DNA of 64,000 nt from Streptomyces sp. R41 (GTDB lineage Bacteria; Actinomycetota; Actinomycetes; Streptomycetales; Streptomycetaceae), in assembly GCF_041053055.1 (NCBI RefSeq), contig NZ_CP163443.1:1612001-1676000 (forward strand), in the 5' to 3' direction. Shown in pieces: positions 43,458-52,210 of this stretch. The position numbers and the translations under genes were made by a program. How positions within the stretch are numbered: position 1 is the first letter of the stretch; each line of letters opens with the position of its first letter. Under the pieces are notes generated by a model that did no database searches, was not told the DNA's origin, and saw nothing but the letters and a program-made list of their open reading frames with translations.

Positions 43458-44105
43458 TCAGTCCCCCAGATTGAGCGTGAGTTTGGTGACGGCGAACGCC
43501 TCGGCGTAGCGCGCGTGGCATTCGATACCGCGGATCCGGGCAAGGCCGAGGAATGCCTCCCGGTCGTACCAGGGCCGGTGCCGCTGCGAGGGGTAGTGCT
43601 CCTGCAACAGCCGCACCTTCAGTTCGGCGATCTCGGGCGACAGCGGCTGGTACGCCGCCGGTCGGCCGAGATCGCCGTCCCACTTGACGATCTCGTAGCC
43701 GAGCACGAGGTGGTCGCGGAACGCGGTGGGCAGCAGCTGCGCCAGGCCGCGGTGATCCTGGTGCGCGTCGTCGGTACGCGGGGCGAGGACCAGGTCCGGC
43801 TCGGTCTGCAGACGCAGCTCCTCGACCGCGGCCTTGGCCTCCTCCCAGTGCGCGGGCATCCGTCCGTCCGGCAGCTTGAGCACGGTCAGCCGCAGGTCGG
43901 CGCCCGGGCAGAAGGCGGCGAGCGCGGCCCGCTCCTCCTGCTCCCGCTCGCTGCCACCGCCGGAGAGCACCAGCGCGTCGACCCGGGTGCCCGGGTGCGC
44001 GAGGCACATCGTCAGCAGCGTGCCGCCGGCGCCGATGGCGATGTCGTCGCAGTGCGCCCCTACCGCGACGATCCGGTCCAGGCGCCCGGCCCCGAGCCGG
44101 ATCAC
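43458..44105 (-). CDS. PIG-L family deacetylase
   Basis: A 215-residue LmbE/PIG-L zinc deacetylase. The metal motif AHCDDIAIGAGG (a variant of AHPDD with Cys for Pro) lies near residue 17, and the distal ligand is in DDAHQDHRGLAQL. Family enzymes remove N-acetyl groups from GlcNAc-type sugars. The GTG at 44105 overlaps the preceding TGA (GTGA), and the gene ends 3 bases before the epimerase. It implies that an N-acetylated sugar is deacetylated, perhaps before amine modification. Confidence 0.88.
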   Translation of the reverse strand: MIRLGAGRLDRIVAVGAHCDDIAIGAGGTLLTMCLAHPGTRVDALVLSGGGSEREQEERAALAAFCPGADLRLTVLKLPDGRMPAHWEEAKAAVEELRLQTEPDLVLAPRTDDAHQDHRGLAQLLPTAFRDHLVLGYEIVKWDGDLGRPAAYQPLSPEIAELKVRLLQEHYPSQRHRPWYDREAFLGLARIRGIECHARYAEAFAVTKLTLNLGD

Positions 44106-44902
44106 GCTCTCGCTCCGGCACTCGCGCCGTCGTGTTCCCACACGGCCCACGGACGGTCGCCCCGGGCGTAGGCGTCGTCGAGCGCGGCCCGCTCCTTCAC
44201 GGTGTCGGTCGGCTTCCAGAAGCCGCGGTGCTGGTGCGCCACCAGCCGTCCACGCTTGGCCAGTTGGGCGCAGCCGTCGGCGACCAGGTCCCCGTTCTCC
44301 GGTATGTGGTCGAAGACCTCCTGGCGAAGCACGAAGTAGCCGCCGTTCTCCCACAGCGGCATATCGCTCACCGCGGTGATGCCCCCCACCAGGCCGTCCT
44401 CGCCGAGGTCCACGCAGTGGAACGAGGACTGCGGCGGCACCACCATCATCGACGCCCCGGCGTCGCGCCGGGCGAAGTTCTCGATCATCTCCGGCAGCGG
44501 GGCATCGGTGAGCACGTCGGCGTAGTTGGCGAGGAACATCTCGTCGCCGTCCAGGTGGTGCCGCACCCGGCGCAGCCGCTCCCCGATCGGTGACTCGATG
44601 CCAGTCTGCGCGAACGTGATCGTCCAGTCCGCGATGTCGGTGGACAGCAGCTCGGTCCGCCCGCCCCGCAGCACGAAGTCGTTGGACGTCGTCTCCTCGT
44701 AGTTGAGGAAGAAATCCTTGATGTGATGCGCCCCGTACCCGAGACACAGGATGAACTCCGTGTGCCCGAAGTGCGCGTAGTAGCGCATGACGTGCCAGAT
44801 CAGCGGGCGCGGCCCGACCATCGCCATCGGCTTGGGCACGTCGTCGGAGGTTCCGTTGCGCATGCGCATCCCGTAACCGCCGCAGAACAGAACGACCTTC
44901 AT
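44102..44902 (-). CDS. rfbF: sugar-phosphate nucleotidyltransferase, glucose-1-phosphate cytidylyltransferase-like
   Basis: A 266-residue nucleotidyltransferase. It opens MKVVLFCGGYGMRMRNGTSD with the GGxGxR NTP loop, VPKPMAMVGPRPLIWHVMRY carries the catalytic Lys, and FILCLGYGAHHIKDFFLNY, VTDA-type ADVLTDAPLPEMI and ENGGYFVLRQEVFDHI follow. The overall pattern is closest to RfbF, which makes CDP-glucose from CTP and glucose 1-phosphate; base preference cannot be proved here. The ATG at 44902 overlaps the methyltransferase stop. Confidence 0.87.
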   Translation of the reverse strand: MKVVLFCGGYGMRMRNGTSDDVPKPMAMVGPRPLIWHVMRYYAHFGHTEFILCLGYGAHHIKDFFLNYEETTSNDFVLRGGRTELLSTDIADWTITFAQTGIESPIGERLRRVRHHLDGDEMFLANYADVLTDAPLPEMIENFARRDAGASMMVVPPQSSFHCVDLGEDGLVGGITAVSDMPLWENGGYFVLRQEVFDHIPENGDLVADGCAQLAKRGRLVAHQHRGFWKPTDTVKERAALDDAYARGDRPWAVWEHDGASAGARA

Positions 44903-46149
44903 GCTGTGACCTTTCCAGACGCGACCTCGACAATGCTCAGTTCCGGGATGGGAAAGACCAGCCGACCGCCCCAGTCGTGCACGAAGGACAGCTGCTCGAC
45001 CAGCTCGGCCCGCAGGTTCCACGGGAGGACGAGGACGTAGTCCGGCTTGTCGGCGGCTATCTGCTCGGGCGGCAGGATCGGGATGCGCGTGCCCGGGGTG
45101 AACCTGCCGTGCTTGTACGGGTTGCGGTCGACCGTGTACGCGAGCAGGTCGGGCCGGATGCCGCAGTGGTTGAGCAGGGTGTTGCCCTTGCCCGGGGCGC
45201 CGTAGCCGACGACCGTCTCACCGCGCTCGGCCGCGTCGATGAGGAACCGCAGGAGGTCCCGGCGCACCTTGGCCACCCGAGCGGAGAACTCGGTGTACCC
45301 GGACAGCTCCTGCAGCCCGGCGGCCTTCTCCCGGGCCAGCACGTCGGCCACCCGCTGCGACGGCTCCCCCGCCACCTCGGCCGGCCGGGCCCACAGCCGG
45401 ATGGAGCCGCCGTGCGTAGGCAGCAGCTCGACGTCCACGAGCGCGAGTCCGCCGCTCGCAAGGGCTCGGATCGCGGACGCGACCGTGTAGTACTGGAAGT
45501 GCTCGTGGTAGATCGTGTCGTACTGGTTCTCCTCGATCAGGGTCAGCAGGTGCTGCACCTCGATGGAGACCCAGCCGTCGTCGGCGACCAGGGCGCGCAG
45601 CCCCTGGGTGAACCCGACCACGTCGGGGATGTGCGCGTACACGTTGTTGGCCACGACCAGGTCCGCGGGGCCCTGCTCGGCGCGGACGGCCGAGCCGGTG
45701 TCCGGGTCCAGGAACTCCGTGAGCGTGGGCACACCCGCGTCCCGCGCCGCGGCGCCGACGTTCACGGACGGCTCGATGCCGAGGCAGCGGATCCCGCGGT
45801 CCACCACATGCCTCAGCAGGTACCCGTCGTTGCTCGCGACCTCGACCACGAAGGCGTCCGGGCCGAGGGCAAGACGCTCTACGGCGTCGGCGACGAACGT
45901 GCGCGCGTGCTCCACCCAGGAGGTCGAGTACGAGGAGAAGTACGCGTACTCCTTGAACGTCTCCTCCGGCGTGATCAGCGGAGGGATCTGCGCCAGCCAG
46001 CAGTCGGTGCAGACCCGCAGGTGCAGCGGGTACGCGGGCTCCGGTTGATCCAGTTGGTCCGCGGCGAGAAAGCTCTCACATGGTGGCGTCGCCCCAAGGT
46101 CGACGACGCTCGCCATCGCTTCCGAGCCGCACAGTCGGCATCGTGTCAT
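44899..46149 (-). CDS. nucleotide-sugar C-methyltransferase
   Basis: A 416-residue three-domain sugar methyltransferase. The N-terminal zinc domain has CRLCGSE and RVCTDCWLAQIP (four Cys), the central SAM domain has VVEVASNDGYLLRHV and DLVVANNVYAHIPD with EVQHLLTLIEENQYDTIYHE, and the C-terminal domain includes VVGYGAPGKGNTLLNHCGI. This matches TylC3/NovU-type 3-C- or 5-C-methyltransferases acting on 4-keto deoxysugars. It indicates that the polymer carries a branched methyl sugar. It overlaps both neighbours by 4 bases. Confidence 0.93.
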   Translation of the reverse strand: MTRCRLCGSEAMASVVDLGATPPCESFLAADQLDQPEPAYPLHLRVCTDCWLAQIPPLITPEETFKEYAYFSSYSTSWVEHARTFVADAVERLALGPDAFVVEVASNDGYLLRHVVDRGIRCLGIEPSVNVGAAARDAGVPTLTEFLDPDTGSAVRAEQGPADLVVANNVYAHIPDVVGFTQGLRALVADDGWVSIEVQHLLTLIEENQYDTIYHEHFQYYTVASAIRALASGGLALVDVELLPTHGGSIRLWARPAEVAGEPSQRVADVLAREKAAGLQELSGYTEFSARVAKVRRDLLRFLIDAAERGETVVGYGAPGKGNTLLNHCGIRPDLLAYTVDRNPYKHGRFTPGTRIPILPPEQIAADKPDYVLVLPWNLRAELVEQLSFVHDWGGRLVFPIPELSIVEVASGKVTA

Positions 46150-47387
46150 CTGCTGTCCCCATCCCCCCTGCTCGCGCGGGTGTCCCCACCGCGAGCCAGT
46201 GCTGACCGACCCGCGATCGCGGTGCGGTACTCCTCCACCAGGCGCTCAAGGCCGACGGCCGGGCTGAACCCCTGCTCGTAACGGCGCCGGGCCGCCTGGC
46301 CCATCTCCCGGTTGCGGGCCGGCTCGGCCGCGATCCGGCGTATGCAGGACGCGAGCGAGGCGGACTCGCCCGGCCGGTGCAGCAGTCCGGTCACCCCGTC
46401 CTCGACGAGTTCGACGAAGGCGCCGTGACCGGCGGCGACGGTCGGGACCCCCGCCGCCATCGCCTCCACGACCACCAGGCCGAACGCCTCCAGCCAGGTC
46501 GAGGGAGCCACCACGGCGACCGACCGCGCGACGGCCTTTTGGCACTCCGCCCCGTCGTACAGGCCGACGTAGCGCACGTCGTCCCGGCCCGCAGCCCAGG
46601 CGGTCACCTCTCGCTCCAGCGGCCCCGCGCCGGCGATCACGAGCGGTACGCCCACGCCCCCGCTCGCTGCGATCTCGTCCCACGCGGCCATGAGCAGCCG
46701 TACGCCCTTGGCCTCCGCGAGCCGGCCGAGATAGAGCAGATGCTCACCGGTGCCCTCTCGGCAAGTGCCCGGGTCGGGCACGAAGTTGTGCTTCACCGCA
46801 AGGCGCTCGGCGGGCATACCGGCCCGCACCAGGACGTCGCGCTGCGCCGCGGAGATGCAGAAGAACCGCTCCACGCCGGACCACCACCGCCGCCGGTTGA
46901 CCGACAGGCTGACCGCGAGGGGCACCGTCGCCAGGCGGGAGTTGCGGTAACAGCCGTGCCGGACGGCGGGCAGCGGCGTCGACCCGACGCACTCGGTGCA
47001 CGGCCGGCCGTCCCGTTGCAGCGTGCCGGGCGGGCAGACCTGGGTGTAGTTGTGCAGCGTGGCGACGGCGGGCACGCCGGCGTCGGCGCAGGCGGCGAGG
47101 ACCGCGGGCGACAGGAGCGGGAAGACGTTGTGGACGTGCACCACGTCCGGCCGTTCGGTGCGAAGGCGGGCGGCCAGTTCCGTGCGAACCGCCGGGTTCC
47201 ACGGCACGAGCAGCGGCACCGCGACCTTGCCGAGCAACGACCGGTCGGCGATGGTGTCGCTGCGCCGCTCGAACACCTCGACCCGGTGGCCGGCCGCGAG
47301 CAGCAGCTCCACCTCCTGGTCGACGACCTTGTTCTCCCCGCTCGGCTGCGCCGAGTTGTAGCGGTTGTGCACCACGAGGACGTGCAT
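46146..47387 (-). CDS. glycosyltransferase family 4
   Basis: A 413-residue GT-B glycosyltransferase. The acceptor domain begins MHVLVVHNRYNSAQPSGENK and has DVVHVHNVFPLLSPAVL and ATLHNYTQVCPPGTLQRDG, with an internal Cys cluster typical of this EPS subgroup. The donor domain has LLYLGRLAEAKGVRLLMAAW, VIAGAGPLEREV and the EX7E motif in WLEAFGLVVVEAMAAGVP. Overlaps the methyltransferase by 4 bases. One of two GT4 enzymes in the operon. Confidence 0.93.
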   Translation of the reverse strand: MHVLVVHNRYNSAQPSGENKVVDQEVELLLAAGHRVEVFERRSDTIADRSLLGKVAVPLLVPWNPAVRTELAARLRTERPDVVHVHNVFPLLSPAVLAACADAGVPAVATLHNYTQVCPPGTLQRDGRPCTECVGSTPLPAVRHGCYRNSRLATVPLAVSLSVNRRRWWSGVERFFCISAAQRDVLVRAGMPAERLAVKHNFVPDPGTCREGTGEHLLYLGRLAEAKGVRLLMAAWDEIAASGGVGVPLVIAGAGPLEREVTAWAAGRDDVRYVGLYDGAECQKAVARSVAVVAPSTWLEAFGLVVVEAMAAGVPTVAAGHGAFVELVEDGVTGLLHRPGESASLASCIRRIAAEPARNREMGQAARRRYEQGFSPAVGLERLVEEYRTAIAGRSALARGGDTRASRGDGDSR

Positions 47388-47389
47388 GC

Positions 47390-48694
47390 TCAGGTCACCT
47401 CCGATCTACGGGCCCAGCGCGGGATGTGTCGTCGAGGGACTTCGGGCATCGAGAGGGGAGCGGCCTCGGCGGGTGCCGCAAGGAGCGAGGCTGCCAGGGC
47501 CAGATGCAGCAGATACGGCGAGGCGTCGCCAAGACCGGCCTCGGTGTACGACGCGATCGCGCAGTAGCTGATCAGGAAGATCGCGCAGGCCCTCTGCAGC
47601 GACGGTGGCCGCAGCAACGCGACGCCGCCCAGCACGATGATGATCCCCGCGACGAGGGTGACGCCGATCAGACCCTGCTCGTTGTAGACGGCCAGCCAGC
47701 TGTTGTCGATCGGCAGCCCGCCGAACGACTTGTCGCCCAGGCCCACGCCGAACAGCTGCTCCGAGGTCGACCGGGGCGCTGCCAGCAGGGCGTCCCAGAC
47801 CTTGGCCCGACCGGTGAGGCTGGAGAAGTTCTCCTTGCTCTGCCCGCGCAGGAACCACGACTGCAGCGCGGAGGCGAACCCCACCGCGGCCACCACGGCG
47901 ATCAGCACCGCCCAGGTGAAGAACCGGCGGGCTGCCGCGGTGGTCAGGATGAGCGAGCCGATCGCCAACGCCAGCCCGATGAACAGGCCGAGCGTGGCCG
48001 TCCGGGTATGGGTCAGCGCGAGCAGCACGAATGACGGCACGATGACCACCGCGGCGCTGACCCGGTCGGTCCGGCGGCCCAGGACGAGCAGCACGGTGAG
48101 CCCGATGATCACCGCGGCGTACTGCCCGATCTGCGGCGGGGTGAGCGGCCACAACGCGCCGACAAGGCGTCCGCCGTAGAGGTCGGGCAGGGCCGCGCCC
48201 GGTGAGACGACCAGGCCGGCGGCCACCGATCCGAGCACCGCGAAGTACATCCGGATGTGGTGCCGGACGAACGTCAGGCTGCCGTCCCACCAGCGGCTGA
48301 GCAGCCACAGCGTGCCGACGAAGAGAGCCAGCCGGAAGCAGCGGAACAGCGCGCCGAACCCGGACTCCAGGTTCGCGCTGGAGATCACGCTCGCCACCAG
48401 CAGCAGGGTGAGCAGGAACACGTAGGCGCTGGCCCGGATGCGCAGTCGGAGATTGACCGTGAGCGCCAGCGCGAACGCGGCGACCAGCGCGCCCATGGTG
48501 ACCATCTGGATGAGGGAGCGGGGCAGCGGGACGATGGTCTTCGCCCCGGCGGAGCCGAGCGTGTTGAGGACCAGCAGTCCCCAGACGATCCCGACGATCC
48601 TCGGTGTGCCGGCAGGGCGCGGTTCGGCGCCGGGCTGCGTGGCCGCCGTGTCCGGTCCGCCCGGCAGCCCATCGCGCGTCAGGTCCCCGCCCAT
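47390..48694 (-). CDS. Wzy/O-antigen ligase-like membrane protein (candidate polymerase)
   Basis: A 434-residue polytopic membrane protein with about 11-12 hydrophobic helices and a short cytoplasmic tail. The large loop after LLALTHTRTATLGLFIGLA leads to FSSLTGRAKVWDALLAAPRS and GVGLGDKSFGGLPIDNSWLA, the hallmark of the PF04932 Wzy_C/O-antigen ligase family (the TGR.xxW and DNSxL motifs). In this operon it is the probable polymerase of repeat units. The ATG at 48694 comes 1 base after the beta-helix gene's stop. Confidence 0.87.
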   Translation of the reverse strand: MGGDLTRDGLPGGPDTAATQPGAEPRPAGTPRIVGIVWGLLVLNTLGSAGAKTIVPLPRSLIQMVTMGALVAAFALALTVNLRLRIRASAYVFLLTLLLVASVISSANLESGFGALFRCFRLALFVGTLWLLSRWWDGSLTFVRHHIRMYFAVLGSVAAGLVVSPGAALPDLYGGRLVGALWPLTPPQIGQYAAVIIGLTVLLVLGRRTDRVSAAVVIVPSFVLLALTHTRTATLGLFIGLALAIGSLILTTAAARRFFTWAVLIAVVAAVGFASALQSWFLRGQSKENFSSLTGRAKVWDALLAAPRSTSEQLFGVGLGDKSFGGLPIDNSWLAVYNEQGLIGVTLVAGIIIVLGGVALLRPPSLQRACAIFLISYCAIASYTEAGLGDASPYLLHLALAASLLAAPAEAAPLSMPEVPRRHIPRWARRSEVT

Positions 48695-48695
48695 C

Positions 48696-50234
48696 TCAAC
48701 CACCGGCCCGTGGGTCGAGGGTGCTGCCCGCGTCCTGCTGGTACGGCGTGCTCTGCCACTGCCCGAAGTCGAGCACCCGGCTCTGGTCTTCGGCGACGAA
48801 CTCCCACGGTCCGACGTAATCGTTGTCGTGCCAGCGGTTGTGCTGCTTGGTGGTGATCGCGTCAGCCACCCGCTCGCCCTTGTACGGCGACCAGTCCGGA
48901 TAGGTTCCGTAATTAGCAAGGAGCGCCATTCGGTCGCACTTCTGCGTGCACTTGACGACGGACTTGTCCAGCACGAAGCGGTTGTCGTGGATGTCCACCC
49001 GCTGGGTCTTCCACCGGCAGTCGGCGTAGAGCGGTGCCTTGGCGATCGCCGGCTTCGCGCAGCGGTGGGTGTCCCCCACCAGCAAGGTGCAGTCACCGGA
49101 CGAGGTGTTGGCCGGGCTGTTGCAGAACCGGTCGGCGTTTTCCCACAGGGTGATCCCGGACCAGTTGTTCTCCAGCACGTTCCGGTAGATCTCGATCTTG
49201 TTGGTGCGGGCCCGGATCCGTGGTTCGCCGCCGGACTCGGACAGGTAGATGGTCGCGTACGGGAAGGTGTCGCCGCGGTCGCCCTCCCTGCGGCCCTCGA
49301 CCCAGTTGTTCCGCCGGAAAGTGTTGTTCCGGATGACCGCGTTGTAACTGGTCTCGTAGATCAGCGCGGCACCGTCGTTGGCCTCGAGCACGTTGTTCTC
49401 GATGCGGAAGTCGTTGTTGTTGGTGTCCGCCCACAACCCGGTTCCGCGGTTGTCGTGCACCCAGTTGCCGCGCACGTCGGCGCCGTTGACGGCCCAGAAC
49501 TTGATGCCTCCGGTGCAGCCGCAACCCTTTCGCCGCCGCTCCCAGTCGCCGGTGTTGTTGCCCACGATCTCGTTGCCCTCGACCACCAGGCCGCTGATCC
49601 GGCCGTTGGCCTTGTACGCGTTCATGCCGTACTGACCGTTGTCGCGCAGGCAGCTGGCGCGGACCTGCTGGCGGGCACCGGCCATCAGCCCGGCGCCGGA
49701 GTTGTTCTGGATCGTCGCGTGCTCGATCACCCACCCGTCGCCCGAGTCATGGTTGACCACGCCCTCGTCCGGCGGCGCGACGAAACCCTGCACGGTCAGG
49801 TAGCGGATGGTGACGTTGCGGGCGGTACCGCCGAACGCGTACTGGTTGATCTTCCGGCCGTCGAGCACCGCGCCCGGCGCACCGAGGTAGCGGTCCCCCT
49901 TCTTGGGGATGACCTGGGCGTAGCGGTCTCGCTCGAGCGTGTGCTTGCCCGGTCGAAGCCAGAACGTGGTGTTCGGGGGGCTGCTCTTGGTCTTCGCTGC
50001 CAGGTCACCGACCACCTTGGGGTCGACGGTCACCGCGCCCGCCGGTGCCTTCGCCGGCCCGGCCGCGGGCTTGGCGCACACCCGGGCCACGGATCGGTCC
50101 GCGGACGTGGCGGACGTGGTGGCCGCGGCCTTCGGCTCCGCCCCGGCGCCCGACGCGCTGTCACAGCCGGTCGCCAGCAGGGCCAGCGCCAGCGGTGCCG
50201 CCGCCAACGCCCAGTGCCGCCTCTTGATCCCCAC
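48696..50234 (-). CDS. lipoprotein with right-handed parallel beta-helix
   Basis: A 512-residue exported protein. The signal has a lipobox-like LALALLATGCDSASG (Cys near 24), then a Ser/Thr/Ala-rich linker, then about 400 residues of parallel beta-helix repeats visible as NNSGAGLMAG, NGQYGMNAYKANGRI, NNNDFRIENNVLEANDGAAL and NKIEIYRNVLENNWSGITLW. The fold is shared by pectate lyases and mannuronan C5-epimerases; no unambiguous catalytic motif is visible. A surface enzyme acting on a uronate polymer is a reasonable inference here. The GTG at 50234 follows GGGGGG. Confidence 0.85.
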   Translation of the reverse strand: MGIKRRHWALAAAPLALALLATGCDSASGAGAEPKAAATTSATSADRSVARVCAKPAAGPAKAPAGAVTVDPKVVGDLAAKTKSSPPNTTFWLRPGKHTLERDRYAQVIPKKGDRYLGAPGAVLDGRKINQYAFGGTARNVTIRYLTVQGFVAPPDEGVVNHDSGDGWVIEHATIQNNSGAGLMAGARQQVRASCLRDNGQYGMNAYKANGRISGLVVEGNEIVGNNTGDWERRRKGCGCTGGIKFWAVNGADVRGNWVHDNRGTGLWADTNNNDFRIENNVLEANDGAALIYETSYNAVIRNNTFRRNNWVEGRREGDRGDTFPYATIYLSESGGEPRIRARTNKIEIYRNVLENNWSGITLWENADRFCNSPANTSSGDCTLLVGDTHRCAKPAIAKAPLYADCRWKTQRVDIHDNRFVLDKSVVKCTQKCDRMALLANYGTYPDWSPYKGERVADAITTKQHNRWHDNDYVGPWEFVAEDQSRVLDFGQWQSTPYQQDAGSTLDPRAGG

Positions 50235-50242
50235 GCGCCCCC

Positions 50243-52210
50243 CTAGCCGCGGAACCTGAGCACGGTGGTGAAGCCCTCCGTGCCGTCGGTGAAGCCGGTG
50301 CCGACCAGCGTTGTGGCGGGTTCCTTGCGCCCGAAACCGGCGGAGTACCAGCCCAGCGGCGGATCGGTCTCGCCGCGATGCGCCCGCCAGGACAGCTGCC
50401 CGGGCAGGTCGAGCACCGCGGAGCAGTCCTCGCCGTCCCGCGTCCAGGTGAGCTCGGCCCGGTTCTCCACCAGGTCCGCGGTGATCGCCGGGCCGAGGTG
50501 GAACACCAGACGCACGGCACCGCCCGGGCCGCGCACCTCGTCGACCACCCTCAACTCCCGGCTCACGGCCGTCAGTTCCACCCGGCGGCGGTGCACCGAG
50601 CCTTGGTAACCGTCGTGCTCCGCACTCCAGCGGGCCGTCCCCCCATCGGAGGCGCCGGACGTGTCCGCGACCAGTACGCGGCTGCGGGCATGCCGGGTCC
50701 ACAGGAACGGGCCGCCGGAGACGGACTGGTCACCGCCGTCCAGTTGCAGCGTGTTGTGGCCGAGCGTCGACCGGAAGTACTGCCGCCACTCGGGCTGCCC
50801 GTGGTAGCAGTACGTCCCCGGGTCGGCGAGCACGTCGACCCCGTCGTGCCGGACCTCCACGGACAGCGCGTCCGCGTGGGCGTGCGCGGCGATGGACAGG
50901 AAGCCGTGCGGACCACCGTCGCAGCGGCACCAGATCTCCCCCGGGCCGCGCAGGATGGTCATGCCCGCGTCGGCGAAGTGGCCCGGTCGGCTTGCCGGGC
51001 GGGCCACGGCCGGTGCGGTTCCATTGTTCGAGTACGGCTTGATGAGCGCGGCCAGCAGCGGGGTGCGCACATCGGTTCCGGTCACCGACGGCCACCAGGC
51101 GAGCCGGCCGAACACGGCCTCCCCGGTGGACAGCAGCGAGCCCCAGCGATCGGTGCCCGCGCCGTCCACGACCAGACCGTGCCCGTCGTCCGCGTCGCCC
51201 TGGCGCGGCGGCCGCAGCCGGTTGTCCACGACGGCCGCGAGCGCGTCGGTCATCCGCAGCAGCACCAGGCGGACGGTCGCGGGGACGGGCACGCCCGCGG
51301 CGTCCGCCTCGGCCACCGCGGCCAGACCGAGCTCCAGCACCAGGCCGTGGTACTCGGAGGCCAGCTCACGGTTGAGACCGGAGAGGAAGGTATTGCCGCG
51401 CAGATGCCGCTCGAGCGACCGCAGGGCGTCGGCCCGCCAACGCGCCGAGGAGGTGAACCAGTCGAACGCGCAGGCCGCGGCGAACTGCCCGGCGGTCTCG
51501 GCGATGACGTGGTTGTTCGCCGAAGACCCCCGGCTGGGAAAGGCGGCCAGCCAGCGCTGGTGGTGCCAGATCTGGTTCAGCGCCACCGGGTTGCCCTCGA
51601 ACAGCTCGGTCGCGCCCGGCCAGCCGTCGAGCAGCCGGCGGATCCACACCCAGGAGAGCAGCCGGATGCCCAGCTCGATGCCGCTGATCCAGTGCACTCC
51701 GCGCAGCGGTGGGTTGGCCGCCCACCACGACCGCAGGTGCTCGGCGACCCGCTCGGCGTACCGCTCGTCCCCGGTGATCGCGTAGGCGGCGGCGAGCACG
51801 GTGAGGTACTGGTGCCGGGACAGCTCCCAGATCTGCTTGATGTCCCCGACCGCGTCCTCGTTCCGGTACGGCACGTCGAAGGCGTAGCCCCACGGAGCCC
51901 GGCGCCCGGTCTTCGGGTCGCACCACCAGTCCGGGTCGGTCAGGTCGTCGCGGACCACCCCGAAGAACTCGGCGTGCCCGTACATCAGCCGGTCCGCCTC
52001 GGCGATGAGACGTTTCGCGGCGTCCGGTGGCACTGCGGCGATCGTCCCCGCGGGCAGGACCGCGGTGAACCGGGCGCCGGTCACGCTCGGGCAGGCCGGC
52101 GGCGCCGACCGCCACCGCCGCCTGCGCACCACGTCGCCCACCCGGCCCGCGACCTCCTGCGGTCCCATCCGGGACAGCCGCCGCAGGTACCAGCCCGCGC
52201 TCATGGTCAT
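50243..52210 (-). CDS. heparinase II/III-family alginate lyase-like protein
   Basis: A 655-residue protein with an alpha/alpha toroid N-terminal domain (about 100-350: WELSRHQYLTVLAAAYAITG, HWISGIELGIRLLSWVW, SSANNHVIAETAGQFAAACA) and a C-terminal beta-sandwich heparinase II/III domain (about 390-640: FLSIAAHAHADALSVEVRHD with conserved His, DPGTYCYHGQPEWRQYFRST, HNTLQLDGGDQS). Family members cleave uronate-containing glycans by beta-elimination. No signal peptide is evident, so it may act in the cytoplasm or be exported differently. The ATG at 52210 overlaps the next gene's stop. Confidence 0.87.
   Translation of the reverse strand: MTMSAGWYLRRLSRMGPQEVAGRVGDVVRRRRWRSAPPACPSVTGARFTAVLPAGTIAAVPPDAAKRLIAEADRLMYGHAEFFGVVRDDLTDPDWWCDPKTGRRAPWGYAFDVPYRNEDAVGDIKQIWELSRHQYLTVLAAAYAITGDERYAERVAEHLRSWWAANPPLRGVHWISGIELGIRLLSWVWIRRLLDGWPGATELFEGNPVALNQIWHHQRWLAAFPSRGSSANNHVIAETAGQFAAACAFDWFTSSARWRADALRSLERHLRGNTFLSGLNRELASEYHGLVLELGLAAVAEADAAGVPVPATVRLVLLRMTDALAAVVDNRLRPPRQGDADDGHGLVVDGAGTDRWGSLLSTGEAVFGRLAWWPSVTGTDVRTPLLAALIKPYSNNGTAPAVARPASRPGHFADAGMTILRGPGEIWCRCDGGPHGFLSIAAHAHADALSVEVRHDGVDVLADPGTYCYHGQPEWRQYFRSTLGHNTLQLDGGDQSVSGGPFLWTRHARSRVLVADTSGASDGGTARWSAEHDGYQGSVHRRRVELTAVSRELRVVDEVRGPGGAVRLVFHLGPAITADLVENRAELTWTRDGEDCSAVLDLPGQLSWRAHRGETDPPLGWYSAGFGRKEPATTLVGTGFTDGTEGFTTVLRFRG

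Noticed and set aside
41158..44121. A single 987-residue frame spanning three EPS genes
   Set aside because: Only the C-terminal 424 residues have family similarity; the rest is the wrong frame of the epimerase and deacetylase genes. The ATG at 42432 with a 4-nt overlap is the natural start.
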